A DNA stretch of 64,000 nucleotides. It comes from an uncultured Oscillospiraceae bacterium. Lineage in GTDB: Bacteria; Bacillota; Clostridia; Oscillospirales; Acutalibacteraceae. Below are positions 1 to 9,652 of this stretch, piece by piece (positions within the stretch are counted from its first letter, which is position 1; every line of letters begins with the position of its first letter). The stretch lies in the NCBI GenBank assembly GCA_900542575.1, contig UQOE01000004.1:62001-126000 (forward strand). The letters run 5' to 3'. The position numbers and the translations under genes are program-made. Below the pieces are notes generated by a model. The model was not told the origin of the DNA. It made no database searches and saw only the letters and a list, made by a program, of their open reading frames with translations.

Positions 1-119
1 ATATTGCCGGCGTCAAGGTCGCTCCGGTCAACGCCATGAGCGTCTATGACATCGTCAATGCTGACAAGGTCGTCGTCCTGAAGGACGCCGTCGCTAAGAT
101 TGAGGAGGTATTTGCATGA
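1..119 (+). CDS. rplD: 50S ribosomal protein L4, C-terminal end (partial)
   Basis: Only the last 38 codons are inside the window; the gene begins upstream. The reading frame starting at base 3 gives a tail with [15 protein letters not shown] and ends in KIEEVFA, the usual C-terminus of bacterial L4, which binds 23S rRNA and lines the exit tunnel. Its stop (TGA) overlaps the ATG of the next gene, rplW, in an ATGA arrangement, so the two are translationally coupled in the S10 operon. Confidence 0.93.
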   Translation, partial: IAGVKVAPVNAMSVYDIVNADKVVVLKDAVAKIEEVFA

Positions 120-409
120 AAACCGCACAGGATGTAATCCTCCGCCCCATCATCACCGAGGAGAGTATGGGCGCAACTGCTCTCAAGAAATACACCTTCA
201 AAGTTGCAAAGGATGCCACCAAAATTGACATCAAACGCGCTGTTGAAGAGCTGTTCGGCGTTGAGGTTGCAAAAGTCAACACCATGAACTGCCGCGGCCG
301 TGAGCGCCGCCAGGGCCGCTTCGTCGGCACCACTCCGGCTTGGAAGAAAGCCATCGTCACTCTCACCGAAGACTCGAAGACCATCGAGTTCTTCGACGAT
401 ATGATGTAA
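116..409 (+). CDS. rplW: 50S ribosomal protein L23
   Basis: L23 binds 23S rRNA at the tunnel exit and is the docking point for trigger factor and SRP. The 97-residue product has the family start ([12 protein letters not shown]) and the central YTFKV and VNTMN strands. The length is normal. It overlaps the rplD stop and has GAGGAGG upstream within rplD. An 81-base gap before rplB holds a short GGAGC/GCTCC hairpin of unclear role. Confidence 0.96.
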   Translation: MKTAQDVILRPIITEESMGATALKKYTFKVAKDATKIDIKRAVEELFGVEVAKVNTMNCRGRERRQGRFVGTTPAWKKAIVTLTEDSKTIEFFDDMM

Positions 410-490
410 GAAGCTACCCACTGAAAACTATGCGGTAATGTATGGAGCGTCGACAGCTCCGCGAAGCCGCTTAGAGGAGTGAAAACTAGA

Positions 491-1321
491 ATGTCGATTA
501 AAGTTATCAAGCCGACTACCAACGGCACAAGAAATACTTCTGTTCTCGATTATTCTGAGCTCTCCAAGGTCGCTCCTGAAAAAAGCCTCCTTGAGTCCAA
601 GAATAAATCGGCCGGCCGCAACAACTACGGCCGCATCACCGTCCGCCACCGCGGCGGCGGAAACCGCGTCAAGTACCGTGTCATTGACTTCAAGAGAACC
701 AAGACCGGTCCTGCAACGGTAAAAACCCTTGAATACGACCCGAACCGTTCTGCCAACATCGCACTCATCCAGTATGAGGACGGCGTAAAGGCTTACATCC
801 TCGCTCCCATCGGCCTGAAGGTCGGCGACGTAGTTGAGGCTGGTCCGGACGCTGATATCAAACCCGGCAACGCTCTTCCGCTTGCCAACATCCCCGTTGG
901 TACCTTCGTCCACAACATTGAGCTCTATCCGGGCCGCGGCGGTCAGCTTGCAAGAGCAGCCGGCATTGCAGCTCAGCTCATGGCAAAAGAGAACGGTCTC
1001 GCTCTCCTTCGTATGCCGTCCGGCGAGCTCCGCAACGTTCCCGCCGAGTGCATCGCTTCCATCGGCCAGGTCGGCAACGTCGACCACGCCAATGTTAAAG
1101 TCGGTAAAGCCGGCCGCACCCGTCACATGGGCATCCGCCCGACGGTCCGCGGTTCCGTCATGAACCCGAACGACCATCCGCACGGCGGTGGTGAAGGTAA
1201 GGCTCCTGTCGGCCGCCCGGGTCCCTGCACCCCCTGGGGCAAACCTGCTCTTGGCTATAAGACCAGAAAGCACAACAAGAAGTCCGATAAGATGATCGTA
1301 AGACGTCGCAACGGCAAATAA
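491..1321 (+). CDS. rplB: 50S ribosomal protein L2
   Basis: L2 is a primary 23S rRNA-binding protein needed for subunit association and peptidyl transfer. The 276-residue product has the family features: start [11 protein letters not shown], the [14 protein letters not shown] block, and the C-terminal HPHGGGEG motif with the conserved histidine near the peptidyl transferase centre. I chose ATG 491 because GAGGAG lies 12 bases upstream. The in-frame GTG at 479 overlaps that site and would add four non-homologous residues. Confidence 0.96.
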   Translation: MSIKVIKPTTNGTRNTSVLDYSELSKVAPEKSLLESKNKSAGRNNYGRITVRHRGGGNRVKYRVIDFKRTKTGPATVKTLEYDPNRSANIALIQYEDGVKAYILAPIGLKVGDVVEAGPDADIKPGNALPLANIPVGTFVHNIELYPGRGGQLARAAGIAAQLMAKENGLALLRMPSGELRNVPAECIASIGQVGNVDHANVKVGKAGRTRHMGIRPTVRGSVMNPNDHPHGGGEGKAPVGRPGPCTPWGKPALGYKTRKHNKKSDKMIVRRRNGK

Positions 1322-1342
1322 TCGTGAAAGGAGTTATGCATC

Positions 1343-1615
1343 ATGAGTAGAAGTACTAAAAAAGGCCCTTACGTGCAGCCCAAACTGCTCGAGAGAGTTC
1401 AGCAGATGAATGAGCGCGGCGAGAAGACCGTTATTAAGACCTGGAGCCGTTCTTCCACCATCTTCCCTGATTTCGTTGGTCATACCTTCGCAGTTCACGA
1501 TGGCCGCAAACATGTTCCGGTATATGTTACGGAGGACATGGTTGGTCACAAACTCGGCGAGTTCGCACCGACCAGAACCTTCCGGGGCCATTCCGGTTCC
1601 AAGACGACTGTATAA
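1343..1615 (+). CDS. rpsS: 30S ribosomal protein S19
   Basis: S19 forms a complex with S13 in the head of the 30S subunit near the A-site tRNA. The 90-residue protein starts [10 protein letters not shown] and carries the conserved [17 protein letters not shown] segment and the [16 protein letters not shown]-terminal block. The length is normal and AAAGGAG precedes the start. It lies 21 bases after rplB and 18 before rplV in the S10 operon. Confidence 0.96.
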   Translation: MSRSTKKGPYVQPKLLERVQQMNERGEKTVIKTWSRSSTIFPDFVGHTFAVHDGRKHVPVYVTEDMVGHKLGEFAPTRTFRGHSGSKTTV

Positions 1616-1633
1616 GAGAGGAGTGTGTAAGAC

Positions 1634-1966
1634 ATGGAAGCAACCGCAAAGGCAACATTCGTAAGAATTGCTCCGCGGAAAGTTCAGATCATTCTGGACC
1701 TCATCCGCAATCAGCCTGTCGACAAAGCCATGGGTATTCTGAAAAACACTCCGAAGGCTGCGACAGAAGTTCTTGAGAAAGTTCTCAAATCTGCCATGGC
1801 AAACGCCGAGCAGAAAGATATGGATACCTCCAATCTTTACGTTGCCGAGTGCTACGTAAACCAGGGTCCGACTCTTAAGAGAATCAGACCGAGAGCACAG
1901 GGCCGTGCATATGGCATCAAGAAAAAGACGTCTCATATCACGATCGTGCTCAAAGAAGCAGAATAA
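1634..1966 (+). CDS. rplV: 50S ribosomal protein L22
   Basis: L22 spans the large subunit and its beta-hairpin lines the exit tunnel. The 110-residue product shows the family pattern: [15 protein letters not shown] near the start and the tunnel hairpin segment [16 protein letters not shown], the site of macrolide-resistance insertions in other bacteria and intact here. The start follows GAGAGGAG. The gene sits between rpsS and rpsC. Confidence 0.96.
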   Translation: MEATAKATFVRIAPRKVQIILDLIRNQPVDKAMGILKNTPKAATEVLEKVLKSAMANAEQKDMDTSNLYVAECYVNQGPTLKRIRPRAQGRAYGIKKKTSHITIVLKEAE

Positions 1967-1981
1967 GGAGGGAATTAGACA

Positions 1982-2749
1982 ATGGGACAGAAAGTTAACC
2001 CGACCGGACTCCGCATCGGCGTCATCAAAGACTGGGAATCCCGCTGGTATGCCAATGATAAGGACTTCAGCAAAAACCTCCTTGAGGACTATCAGCTCAG
2101 AAAGTTCCTGCTTGATACCCTGAAACCTGCCGGAGTACCGAAGGTTGAAATTGAGCGCGATGCAAAGCGCATCCGCATTAACATTTACTGCGCAAAGCCG
2201 GGCATCGTCATCGGCCGCGGCGGTTCTGAGATCGACAAGCTCAAAGCGGTTCTCGAAAAGAAGACCGGCAAGCCTGTCTACCTCAACATCGTAGAAATCA
2301 AGAACCCCGACCTCAATGCACAGCTTGTCGCTGAGAATATCGCAGGTCAGCTCGAGAGACGTGTCTCCTACAGACGTGCACTGAAGAAGGCCATCGGCAA
2401 CACTATGCGCTTTGGTGCAAAAGGTATTAAGATTATGGTCTCCGGCCGTCTTGGCGGTGCAGAAATTGCCCGTAAAGAGAGCTATCATGAGGGCACCATC
2501 CCGCTTCAGACCATCCGTGCTGACATCGACTACGGTTTCACCGAGGCTGCTACCACTTACGGCCGCATCGGTGTTAAAGTCTGGATCTACAACGGCGAAG
2601 TCCTTCAGGGCAAAAACGCGGTAGACACCAACACCAGAGACCGCAGCAGAAACCGCGACCACCGCGACAGAAGAAACGGAAACCGCAGAAACGGCGGCCG
2701 CAATGGCGGCAATCGCCGCAACTCCAGAAGGGAAGGGGGAGCTGAATAA
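1982..2749 (+). CDS. rpsC: 30S ribosomal protein S3 with extended basic tail
   Basis: S3 lies at the mRNA entry channel and contributes to mRNA helicase activity. The 255-residue product starts [12 protein letters not shown], has a KH domain ([11 protein letters not shown]) and the C-terminal [12 protein letters not shown] domain. It then carries about 35 extra residues dominated by Arg, Asn, Gly and Asp, so it is longer than the common 210-230 residues. The tail DNA shows no stop or frameshift and keeps the frame. The stop codon TAA overlaps the ATG of rplP. Confidence 0.95.
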   Translation: MGQKVNPTGLRIGVIKDWESRWYANDKDFSKNLLEDYQLRKFLLDTLKPAGVPKVEIERDAKRIRINIYCAKPGIVIGRGGSEIDKLKAVLEKKTGKPVYLNIVEIKNPDLNAQLVAENIAGQLERRVSYRRALKKAIGNTMRFGAKGIKIMVSGRLGGAEIARKESYHEGTIPLQTIRADIDYGFTEAATTYGRIGVKVWIYNGEVLQGKNAVDTNTRDRSRNRDHRDRRNGNRRNGGRNGGNRRNSRREGGAE

Positions 2750-3168
2750 TGTTAATGCCGAAGAGAGTAAAACACAGAAAGGTCCAGAAGGGACGTATGA
2801 AGGGCAAAGCAACCCGCGGCAACACCGTCACTTACGGTGATTACGGTATTCAGGCCCTGGAACCCGGCAGAATCACTGCAAACCAGATTGAGGCAGCCCG
2901 TATCGCCATGACCCGTTACATCAAGCGCGGCGGCCAGGTATGGATCAAAATTTTCCCGGACAAACCGGTTACCAGAAAGCCTCTTGAGACTCGAATGGGT
3001 AAAGGTAAAGGCGCCCCGGAGTACTGGGTTGCCGTTGTAAAACCGGGCCGTGTTATGTTTGAGATTGCCGGTGTACCGGAGGATCTTGCCCGTGAGGCTC
3101 TGCGTCTCGCTGCCAACAAACTTCCGATCAAAACCAAGTTTGTCAAAAAAGAGGAGGCTGAACAGTAA
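2749..3168 (+). CDS. rplP: 50S ribosomal protein L16
   Basis: L16 organises the A-tRNA and elongation-factor region of the large subunit. The 139-residue product begins [19 protein letters not shown] and has the conserved [23 protein letters not shown] block. The start overlaps the rpsC stop, and its own stop overlaps the rpmC start in the same TAATG pattern, so the three genes are translationally coupled. Confidence 0.96.
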   Translation: MLMPKRVKHRKVQKGRMKGKATRGNTVTYGDYGIQALEPGRITANQIEAARIAMTRYIKRGGQVWIKIFPDKPVTRKPLETRMGKGKGAPEYWVAVVKPGRVMFEIAGVPEDLAREALRLAANKLPIKTKFVKKEEAEQ

Positions 3169-3371
3169 TGAAAGCTCAGGAACTCAGAGAACTGTCCGCC
3201 GCTGAACTTGACGCAAAGCTTCTTGAACTCAAGGACGAACTTTTTAAACTGCGTTTTCAGCAGGCTGTCAACCAGCTTGAGAACCCGACCCGCATCAAAG
3301 CCGTAAAGAAGGACATCGCTCGAATCAAAACCATTCAGCGCGACGTCGAGCTTGCCGGCAAGGACGCATAA
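3168..3371 (+). CDS. rpmC: 50S ribosomal protein L29
   Basis: L29 is a small two-helix protein at the tunnel exit next to L23, contributing to the SRP and trigger-factor docking site. The 67-residue product has the family start ([17 protein letters not shown]), the [19 protein letters not shown] core and the RRDIARIKT-like helix. It overlaps the rplP stop codon. Confidence 0.95.
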   Translation: MKAQELRELSAAELDAKLLELKDELFKLRFQQAVNQLENPTRIKAVKKDIARIKTIQRDVELAGKDA

Positions 3372-3389
3372 GGAAGGATGGTTTAAAGC

Positions 3390-3647
3390 ATGACGGAAAG
3401 AAATCTCAGAAAGACGCAGGTCGGCGTCGTATCTTCCGATAAGATGGACAAGACCGTAGTCGTCGAAGTTAAGGACAGAGTGAAACATCCGCTTTACAAG
3501 AAAATTGTAAATCGCACGGTTAAATATAAAGCTCACGACGAAAACAATGAGTGCCATGTCGGCGATAAGGTTCTTCTGATGGAGACCCGCCCGATCTCCA
3601 AAGACAAGAGATGGCGCGTCGTTAAAATCATTGAGAAGGCTCAGTAA
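3390..3647 (+). CDS. rpsQ: 30S ribosomal protein S17
   Basis: S17 is an OB-fold primary 16S rRNA-binding protein. The 85-residue product starts [21 protein letters not shown], which contains the signature of the family, followed by HPLYKKIV and [20 protein letters not shown]. Start ATG follows GGAAGG. It is the last gene of the classical S10 operon, with no terminator visible before rplN, so transcription likely continues into the spc genes. Confidence 0.96.
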   Translation: MTERNLRKTQVGVVSSDKMDKTVVVEVKDRVKHPLYKKIVNRTVKYKAHDENNECHVGDKVLLMETRPISKDKRWRVVKIIEKAQ

Positions 3648-3661
3648 GGGAGGTATTCACT

Positions 3662-4030
3662 GTGGTTCAGCAGCAGACACTCCTCAAGGTTGCCGACAAC
3701 TCAGGTGCAAAAGAAATCATGTGCATCCGTGTACTGGGCGGTACCGGTAGGAGATACGCTAATATCGGAGACGTCATCGTTGCTTCTGTCAAAAAAGCAA
3801 CGCCCGGCGGAGCCGTAAAAAAAGGCGATGTAGTGAAAGCAGTCGTAGTCAGAACGGTCAGCGGTGTTCGCCGCGACGACGGAACGTACATTCGTTTCGA
3901 CGAGAATGCAGCCGTTCTCATTAAAGATGATAAGAGCCCGAGAGGCACCCGTATTTTCGGGCCTGTAGCAAGAGAGCTCAGAGGAAGCGGCTTTACCAAG
4001 ATCCTCTCCCTTGCTCCGGAAGTACTTTAA
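3662..4030 (+). CDS. rplN: 50S ribosomal protein L14
   Basis: L14 sits at the subunit interface and is the docking site of RsfS. The 122-residue product starts with GTG after GGGAGG and carries the family signature [21 protein letters not shown], split here as [13 protein letters not shown] plus GGTGRRYA, and ends in ILSLAPEVL. The length is normal for the family. Confidence 0.96.
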   Translation: MVQQQTLLKVADNSGAKEIMCIRVLGGTGRRYANIGDVIVASVKKATPGGAVKKGDVVKAVVVRTVSGVRRDDGTYIRFDENAAVLIKDDKSPRGTRIFGPVARELRGSGFTKILSLAPEVL

Positions 4031-4048
4031 CAGGAGGTGCGTTTCAGA

Positions 4049-4369
4049 ATGAATAAAGTTCACGTAAAGACTGGCGACGAAGTCATCGTCATCAATGGCA
4101 AATATCGCGGACAGAAGGGAAAAGTTCTTGGCGTTTCTCCTGCTGAAGGCAAGGTCATTGTTGAGGGCATCAACATCATCACCAAACACGTAAAACCCAC
4201 CCGCATGGGCGAGGTTGGCGGCCTGGTCAAGGCCGAGTCCGCTCTCTATGCTGACAAAGTTCAGCTCGTCTGCCCGAAGTGTGGTGAGCCCACCCGCGTC
4301 GGTCATGCAGTCGACGAGGACGGCCTGAAAGTGCGCGTCTGCAAAAAGTGCGGCGCACAGTTTGAATAA
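4049..4369 (+). CDS. rplX: 50S ribosomal protein L24
   Basis: L24 is an assembly initiator of the 50S subunit with a KOW fold. The 106-residue product starts [15 protein letters not shown] and has the KGKVLGV KOW loop. The C-terminal third holds two CxxC pairs (CPKC and CKKC), a possible zinc knuckle seen in many Clostridia L24 proteins. I chose ATG 4049 because of AGGAGG 11 bases upstream; a GTG at 4037 lies inside that site. Confidence 0.95.
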   Translation: MNKVHVKTGDEVIVINGKYRGQKGKVLGVSPAEGKVIVEGINIITKHVKPTRMGEVGGLVKAESALYADKVQLVCPKCGEPTRVGHAVDEDGLKVRVCKKCGAQFE

Positions 4370-4386
4370 AGGAGGGACCGTTAGTT

Positions 4387-4929
4387 ATGGCAGCTAGAAT
4401 GAAAACCTATTACAACGACGAGGTCGCTCCTGCTCTTATGAAGAAGTTCGGCTACAAGAGTGTTATGCAGATCCCGAAGCTCGACAAGATCGTTGTCAAC
4501 TGCGCTTGCGGTGAGGCAAAAGACAACTCCAAGGTCATTGACTCCGTAATGAGCGATCTTGCAACCATCACCGGCCAGAAGCCGGTTGTCTGCAAGGCTA
4601 AGAAATCTGTCGCGAACTTCAAGGTTCGTGAGGGACAGGCCATCGGCGCAAAAGTCACCCTTCGCGGCGACAGAATGTACGAGTTCCTGGATCGTTTCTT
4701 CAACCTCGCACTTCCGCGTGTCCGCGACTTCCGTGGCATCAACCCCAACTCCTTTGACGGCAGAGGCAACTACTCCATGGGCGTCAAAGAGCAGCTGATC
4801 TTCCCGGAGATCGACTTCGATAAAGTCGATGCAGTCCGCGGCATGGACATCACCTTCATCACCACTGCAAACACCGATGAAGAGGCAAAAGAGCTGCTTA
4901 CCCTCATGGGTGCTCCGTTTTCGAAATAA
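4387..4929 (+). CDS. rplE: 50S ribosomal protein L5
   Basis: L5 binds 5S rRNA and contacts the P-site tRNA. The 180-residue product contains the [13 protein letters not shown] start, the 5S-binding [13 protein letters not shown] loop and the [18 protein letters not shown] segment, and ends in TLMGAPFSK. The length is normal. A strong AAGGAGG lies upstream and the gene is 13 bases from rpsN. Confidence 0.96.
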   Translation: MAARMKTYYNDEVAPALMKKFGYKSVMQIPKLDKIVVNCACGEAKDNSKVIDSVMSDLATITGQKPVVCKAKKSVANFKVREGQAIGAKVTLRGDRMYEFLDRFFNLALPRVRDFRGINPNSFDGRGNYSMGVKEQLIFPEIDFDKVDAVRGMDITFITTANTDEEAKELLTLMGAPFSK

Positions 4930-4942
4930 GGAGGATTGAATC

Positions 4943-5128
4943 GTGGCTAAAACATCTATGAAAGTGAAGGCTGCAAAGCCGGCGAAATATTCCACCAGAC
5001 AGCACAACAGATGCCAGATCTGCGGCAGACCGCACGCTTATCTTCGTAAATACGGTGTCTGCCGTGTCTGCTTCAGAGAGCTTGCCCACAAGGGTCAGAT
5101 CCCGGGTGTCAAAAAAGCAAGCTGGTAA
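4943..5128 (+). CDS. rpsN: 30S ribosomal protein S14, zinc-binding type Z
   Basis: S14 is a late-assembling 30S head protein. This 61-residue version has the four cysteines of the zinc-dependent form (CQIC and CRVC), typical of Gram-positive bacteria, rather than the longer C-minus form. The start is GTG after AAGGAGG. No zinc-independent copy is seen in the window. Confidence 0.96.
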   Translation: MAKTSMKVKAAKPAKYSTRQHNRCQICGRPHAYLRKYGVCRVCFRELAHKGQIPGVKKASW

Positions 5129-5160
5129 ATTTGAGCAATAGCACAAGGGAGGGTTAGAAA

Positions 5161-5559
5161 ATGCAGATCACTGATTCCGTAGCAGATATGCTCACCAGAA
5201 TTCGTAATGCAAATTCAGCAAAACACGATACAGTAGAGATCCCCGCATCCAACATGAAGAAAGCCATTGCTCAGATTCTTGTAGACGAGGGATACGTTAA
5301 AGATTACGCCGTTACCGATGACGGCAAACAGGGTGTCATCACCATTACCCTGAAATACGGCCCGAATAAATCTCAGGTCATCACTGGTCTCCGCAGAGTG
5401 TCCAAGCCTGGCCTCCGTATTTACACGAGCTGCGAGGATATGCCGAAGGTCATGAACGGCCTTGGAATTGCCATCCTCTCCACCCCGAAGGGTGTCATGA
5501 CTGATAAAGAGGCCCGCAAAGCCAATGTCGGCGGCGAGGTTCTCGCATTTGTTTGGTAA
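5161..5559 (+). CDS. rpsH: 30S ribosomal protein S8
   Basis: S8 binds the central domain of 16S rRNA and, in other bacteria, represses translation of its own spc operon. The 132-residue product starts [15 protein letters not shown], and has the [13 protein letters not shown] and [16 protein letters not shown] signatures. GGGAGG precedes the start. Length and operon position are standard. Confidence 0.96.
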   Translation: MQITDSVADMLTRIRNANSAKHDTVEIPASNMKKAIAQILVDEGYVKDYAVTDDGKQGVITITLKYGPNKSQVITGLRRVSKPGLRIYTSCEDMPKVMNGLGIAILSTPKGVMTDKEARKANVGGEVLAFVW

Positions 5560-5572
5560 GGAGGAACAGTAA

Positions 5573-6118
5573 ATGTCACGTATCGGCAAAAAGCCCGTCG
5601 AAATTCCGGCAGGCGTTGAAGTTAAGGTTGACGGAAATACTGTTACCGTAAAAGGCCCGAAGGGCACCCTTACGCAGACAGTTCATCCGAACATGACCGT
5701 AGCGGTTGAGGGCAACGAAATCAAAGTTACCCGCCCGAACGATGAGAAAGAAAACAGAGCACTCCATGGTCTCACCCGTTCTCTGATCCACAACATGGTT
5801 GAGGGTGTCACCAATGGCTTCAGCAAGACTCTTGAGGTCAACGGCGTCGGCTATCGTGCTGTCAAGAAAGGCAATAACCTGGAACTCACCATTGGTTATT
5901 CCCATCTTGTCAACATGGAGACCCCGGAAGGCATCACCATCGATGTCCCGGATCCGGCCCACATCGTTGTTTCCGGCCCGGACAAACAGCTTGTCGGCCA
6001 ATACGCTGCGGAAATCCGCAAAAAGCGTCCGCCGGAGCCGTATAAGGGCAAGGGCATCAAGTATGCTGACGAACACATCCGCCGTAAGGAAGGCAAAGCC
6101 GGTAAGGGCGGTAAATAA
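5573..6118 (+). CDS. rplF: 50S ribosomal protein L6
   Basis: L6 lies near the GTPase-associated centre. The 181-residue product starts [16 protein letters not shown], has two repeated alpha/beta domains, and contains the family signature [16 protein letters not shown] near the end with a basic GKAGKGGK tail. It follows rpsH by 13 bases with AAGGAGG before ATG. Confidence 0.96.
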   Translation: MSRIGKKPVEIPAGVEVKVDGNTVTVKGPKGTLTQTVHPNMTVAVEGNEIKVTRPNDEKENRALHGLTRSLIHNMVEGVTNGFSKTLEVNGVGYRAVKKGNNLELTIGYSHLVNMETPEGITIDVPDPAHIVVSGPDKQLVGQYAAEIRKKRPPEPYKGKGIKYADEHIRRKEGKAGKGGK

Positions 6119-6136
6119 TAGAAGGAGTGAATTCGA

Positions 6137-6496
6137 ATGGTTAGTAAGCCAGACAGCAACAAAGCTCGTCTTAAACGTCATAAGAGAGTTCGCGGAAAAA
6201 TCACTGGCACTGCAAGCCGTCCGCGTCTCAGCGTTTACCGCTCACTCAACAACATCTATGCTCAGATCATCGACGATGTAGACGGCAAGACCCTCGTCTC
6301 CGCCTCCACCACCGAGAAGAGCTTCACCGAGTACGGCGGAAACAAAGAGGCCGCACGCGAGGTCGGCAAGATTCTCGCCCAGCGTGCAGCTGAGAAAAAC
6401 ATTAAAGAAGTCGTCTTCGACCGCGGCGGTTATGTATACCAGGGCCGTGTCGCAGAACTTGCAGACGGAGCCCGTGAAGGCGGACTCGAATTCTAA
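6137..6496 (+). CDS. rplR: 50S ribosomal protein L18
   Basis: L18 binds 5S rRNA together with L5. The 119-residue product has the basic N-terminus ([15 protein letters not shown]), the [20 protein letters not shown] core and the C-terminal [12 protein letters not shown] block that ends in the common GGLEF. The start follows GAAGGAG. It is followed by rpsE in the usual order. Confidence 0.96.
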   Translation: MVSKPDSNKARLKRHKRVRGKITGTASRPRLSVYRSLNNIYAQIIDDVDGKTLVSASTTEKSFTEYGGNKEAAREVGKILAQRAAEKNIKEVVFDRGGYVYQGRVAELADGAREGGLEF

Positions 6497-6513
6497 GCAG
6501 AGGAGGAGTACTT

Positions 6514-7014
6514 TTGGCTAAGATTGATGCATCGAACTTAGAGCTCGACGAGCGTGTCATCACGATCAACCGTGTATCTAAGACAGTAAAAGGCGGCCGT
6601 ATCTACAAATTCGCTGCTCTTGTCGTCGTCGGTGACGGCAAAGGACTCGTAGGCTTCGGCCTTGGCAAATCCGGCGAGGTTCCGGATGCCATCCGCAAGG
6701 GAATTGAGGACGCTAAGAAAAATCTCATCCAGGTTTCCCTCAAAGGATCCACGATCCCGCACGAGGTTATCGGCAAATACGGCGCAGGCGTTGTTCTCCT
6801 GAAGCCCGCTGCTCCTGGTACCGGCGTTATCGCCGGCGGTCCGGTCCGTGCCGTTGTTGAGACGGTCGGCATCAAGGACATTCGTTCCAAGGCACTTCGT
6901 TCCAACAATCCGTGCAATGTCGTCAGAGCGACCATCGACGGTCTGTCCAAGCTTCGCAACGTTGACGAGGTTGCAGAGGTCCGTGGCAAGTCTGCCAAGG
7001 AAATCTTAGATTAA
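6514..7014 (+). CDS. rpsE: 30S ribosomal protein S5
   Basis: S5 is a fidelity protein at the mRNA entry channel. The 166-residue product begins at a TTG codon, supported by GAGGAGGAG seven bases upstream. It has the double-stranded RNA-binding fold with [18 protein letters not shown] and the [15 protein letters not shown] signature. The N-terminal extension is short, within the normal range. Confidence 0.96.
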   Translation: MAKIDASNLELDERVITINRVSKTVKGGRIYKFAALVVVGDGKGLVGFGLGKSGEVPDAIRKGIEDAKKNLIQVSLKGSTIPHEVIGKYGAGVVLLKPAAPGTGVIAGGPVRAVVETVGIKDIRSKALRSNNPCNVVRATIDGLSKLRNVDEVAEVRGKSAKEILD

Positions 7015-7030
7015 GGAGGAGCGGATAACT

Positions 7031-7216
7031 ATGGCGAACAGTAATGTACAGGTCAAGCTTGTCAAAAGCCTGATCGGCAGCAAGAAAGACCAGATTGCCA
7101 CCGCTCACGCACTTGGTCTTTTTAAGATCGGCGACGTCTCCACGCAGCCGAACAACCCTCAGACGCAGGGTAAGATCAAAAAGATCGGTCACCTCTTAGA
7201 GGTCACTGACGCGTAA
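7031..7216 (+). CDS. rpmD: 50S ribosomal protein L30
   Basis: L30 is a small protein of the 50S subunit. The 61-residue product has the family pattern of a basic start ([25 protein letters not shown], given here in pieces) and the [15 protein letters not shown] tail. It lies between rpsE and rplO, each with AGGAGG sites and gaps under 20 bases. Confidence 0.95.
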   Translation: MANSNVQVKLVKSLIGSKKDQIATAHALGLFKIGDVSTQPNNPQTQGKIKKIGHLLEVTDA

Positions 7217-7233
7217 CGGTAGGAGGTGCAATA

Positions 7234-7677
7234 ATGAAACTTAACGAGCTGAAACCGAACGAGGGTTCCAAGCGCGCGGTTAAGCGGATCGGCCGAGGCA
7301 CTGCTTCCGGCCAGGGCAAGACCGCAGGCAAGGGCCAGAAAGGTCAGAAAGCCAGATCTGGTTATAGCAGACGGTTCGGGTTTGAAGGCGGCCAGATGCC
7401 CCTTCAGAGAAGACTCCCGAAGAGAGGCTTCAACAATATCTTCGCAAAAGAGATCGTCACCGTAAATGTCTCCGATCTCGAGGCGAAATTTGAGGACGGT
7501 GCAGACGTGGATGCTCAGGCACTCATCAATGCCGGTCTCATCAAGAAAGAGAAAGACGGTGTCAAGGTTCTTGGCAACGGCACTCTCACCAAGAAACTCA
7601 ATGTAAAAGTTAACGCTTATTCAAAGGCAGCGAAGGAGAAGATCGAAGCTGCCGGCGGAAAGGTCGAGGTGGTCTGA
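7234..7677 (+). CDS. rplO: 50S ribosomal protein L15
   Basis: L15 is a late assembly protein of the large subunit. The 147-residue product starts with the basic glycine-rich region ([20 protein letters not shown], then [19 protein letters not shown]) and has the [18 protein letters not shown] signature. It ends in [12 protein letters not shown]. Its stop is one base before the secY start, which suggests coupling. Confidence 0.96.
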   Translation: MKLNELKPNEGSKRAVKRIGRGTASGQGKTAGKGQKGQKARSGYSRRFGFEGGQMPLQRRLPKRGFNNIFAKEIVTVNVSDLEAKFEDGADVDAQALINAGLIKKEKDGVKVLGNGTLTKKLNVKVNAYSKAAKEKIEAAGGKVEVV

Positions 7678-7678
7678 C

Positions 7679-8995
7679 ATGCTGCAGACGCTCGTCAATG
7701 CGTTTAAGACACCGGAAATCCGGAAGAAGATTTTCTTCACGGCATTTATCATTCTTCTGTTCCGGATCGGTGCAGCCATCAGTGTTCCGTTCACCGATGC
7801 TTCCATGGGTATTATCTCCGACACCACATCGGCAAGCAACTTTATGAACTATCTGAACATGATGACTGGTGACGCATTCCAGTACGGCACCCTGTTTGCA
7901 ATGTCCATCACCCCATACATCAACTCGTCCATCATCATTCAGCTCCTGACTGTCGCTATTCCGGCTCTGGAGCGAATGACCAAAGAGGGCGACGCGGGAC
8001 GGAAAAAACTGCAGGTCATTACACGAATCGTTGCAATTGTCCTGGCCCTTCTTCAGTCCTCCGCATACTATGTATATCTGAGAAGCTACGGCTATCTCAC
8101 GGTTGATGCGAACGGCGCACAGTTTACCGGATTTTCCGCGGTCCTTCAGGCGCTGGTTATTATTCTTTCCCTGACGGCCGGTTCCACCCTCCTTATGTGG
8201 ATGGGTGAGGAAGTCAATGAGAAGGGTATCGGCAACGGTATCTCCATTCTTCTTTTCGCCGGTATCGTATCCCGTTTCCCGAACGACGTCATGATCTTCC
8301 ATGAGCAGTTCAAGAGAGGCGGACTCTATTACGCATTTGTTCCGATTGCCTATGTCCTTATGGCAGGCATGATTGTATTTATCGTTTGGCTCGACAACTC
8401 CGAGAGAAGAATCCCGGTTGTCTATGCAAAACGTGTCGTTGGACGCAAGATGTACGGCGGCCAGAGCACGAACCTTCCCATCAAGGTCAACATCTCCGGC
8501 GTTATGGCCATCATCTTCGCAAGCTCCATTCTCTCTCTTCCGCCGACGATCGAGATGTTCATCAAGAATCCCGGCCACGGTGCGAAGACCTTCTTCAATC
8601 TGTTTGATTCCCAGAGCTGGTTCTATGGAATTCTGTACTTCCTGCTGATCATGTTCTTCGGCTATTTCTACAGTACCATTCAGTACAACCCGGTAGAAAT
8701 GGCGAACACCCTCCGCAGAAACAACGGCTCCATCCCGGGCATCCGCCCCGGCAAACCGACTTCGGATTACATTCAGAGAGAACTTTCCAGAATTACTTTC
8801 CTGGGTTCGCTGTTTATCAGTGTTGTCGCCATTCTCCCGATCATCTTCACTCAGATTACGAGAGCAACCGGCAGCCAGATGAACATTGCACTTGGCGGTA
8901 CTTCTGTTATCATCGTAGTAGGTGTAGCCCTCGAGACGGTACGTCAGCTGGAATCCCAGCTTATGGTACGCCACTATAAGGGTTTCCTTGACTGA
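7679..8995 (+). CDS. secY: Protein translocase subunit SecY
   Basis: SecY forms the membrane channel through which SecA-driven preproteins and SRP-delivered membrane proteins pass. The 438-residue product has ten hydrophobic segments. Near the start are PEIRKKIFFT and the plug-region TM2a, and later the cytoplasmic loop YAKRVVGRKMYGGQ that contacts SecA and ribosomes. The C-terminal tail RHYKGFLD is typical. ATG 7679 lies one base past the rplO stop. SecA is encoded at 48.5-51.3 kb. Confidence 0.97.
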   Translation: MLQTLVNAFKTPEIRKKIFFTAFIILLFRIGAAISVPFTDASMGIISDTTSASNFMNYLNMMTGDAFQYGTLFAMSITPYINSSIIIQLLTVAIPALERMTKEGDAGRKKLQVITRIVAIVLALLQSSAYYVYLRSYGYLTVDANGAQFTGFSAVLQALVIILSLTAGSTLLMWMGEEVNEKGIGNGISILLFAGIVSRFPNDVMIFHEQFKRGGLYYAFVPIAYVLMAGMIVFIVWLDNSERRIPVVYAKRVVGRKMYGGQSTNLPIKVNISGVMAIIFASSILSLPPTIEMFIKNPGHGAKTFFNLFDSQSWFYGILYFLLIMFFGYFYSTIQYNPVEMANTLRRNNGSIPGIRPGKPTSDYIQRELSRITFLGSLFISVVAILPIIFTQITRATGSQMNIALGGTSVIIVVGVALETVRQLESQLMVRHYKGFLD

Positions 8996-9016
8996 TCCTG
9001 AAAGGAACGTTGTGAA

Positions 9017-9649
9017 ATGAACATTATTTTCCTTGGAGCACCGGGCGCCGGCAAAGGCACCCAGGCTGAGCGCGTCGCCGATGCCTACGGCATTCCGACC
9101 GTCTCCACTGGTAATATCATTCGCGAAGCACTTTCCAATGGCACTGAGATGGGCATTAAGGCCAAGACCTATATCGAGGCCGGCAAACTTGTTCCGGACG
9201 ATGTCGTCATCGGCATCATCCAGGAGCGCCTTGCCAAAGATGACTGCAAGGGCGGCTTCATTCTGGACGGCTTCCCGCGCACCATTCCCCAGGCAGAGGC
9301 TCTGGAGGATATGGGAGTCAAGATCGACAAGGTCGTTGACATCGAAGTACCCGACGAGGCTATCAAAGAGCGCATGTCCGGACGGCGCGTCTGCCCGAAA
9401 TGCGGCTCTACCTATCATCTTGTCACCAAGAAGCCGAAGGTTGACGGCATCTGTGACCGCTGCGGCGCTGAGCTGGTTCAGCGGAAAGATGACGCACCGG
9501 AGACGGTAGCGGATCGTCTGAATGTCTATCACACCCAGACCGAACCGCTCAAAGATTTTTACAATAAACGCGGCTCTCTCGCCGTTGTCGACGGCGTGGG
9601 CAGCGTATCTGAAATTGCAGAGCGCGTAAAAGCAGCTCTGGAGGAGTAA
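9017..9649 (+). CDS. adk: Adenylate kinase, zinc-lid type
   Basis: The enzyme converts ATP and AMP to two ADP. The 210-residue long-form protein has the P-loop GAPGAGKGT at residues 7-15, the LDGFPRT AMP-binding motif near 83-89 and the lid domain at about 122-160. The lid carries Cys126, Cys129, Cys146 and Cys149, the zinc-binding set common in Gram-positive bacteria. It follows secY by 21 bases with AAAGGAA upstream. Confidence 0.97.
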   Translation: MNIIFLGAPGAGKGTQAERVADAYGIPTVSTGNIIREALSNGTEMGIKAKTYIEAGKLVPDDVVIGIIQERLAKDDCKGGFILDGFPRTIPQAEALEDMGVKIDKVVDIEVPDEAIKERMSGRRVCPKCGSTYHLVTKKPKVDGICDRCGAELVQRKDDAPETVADRLNVYHTQTEPLKDFYNKRGSLAVVDGVGSVSEIAERVKAALEE

Positions 9650-9652
9650 CAC

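Noticed and set aside
7610..9652. Long minus-strand open frame over secY and adk
   Set aside because: It spans two genes on the other strand that are clearly secY and adk, so it is an artefact of reading the complement.
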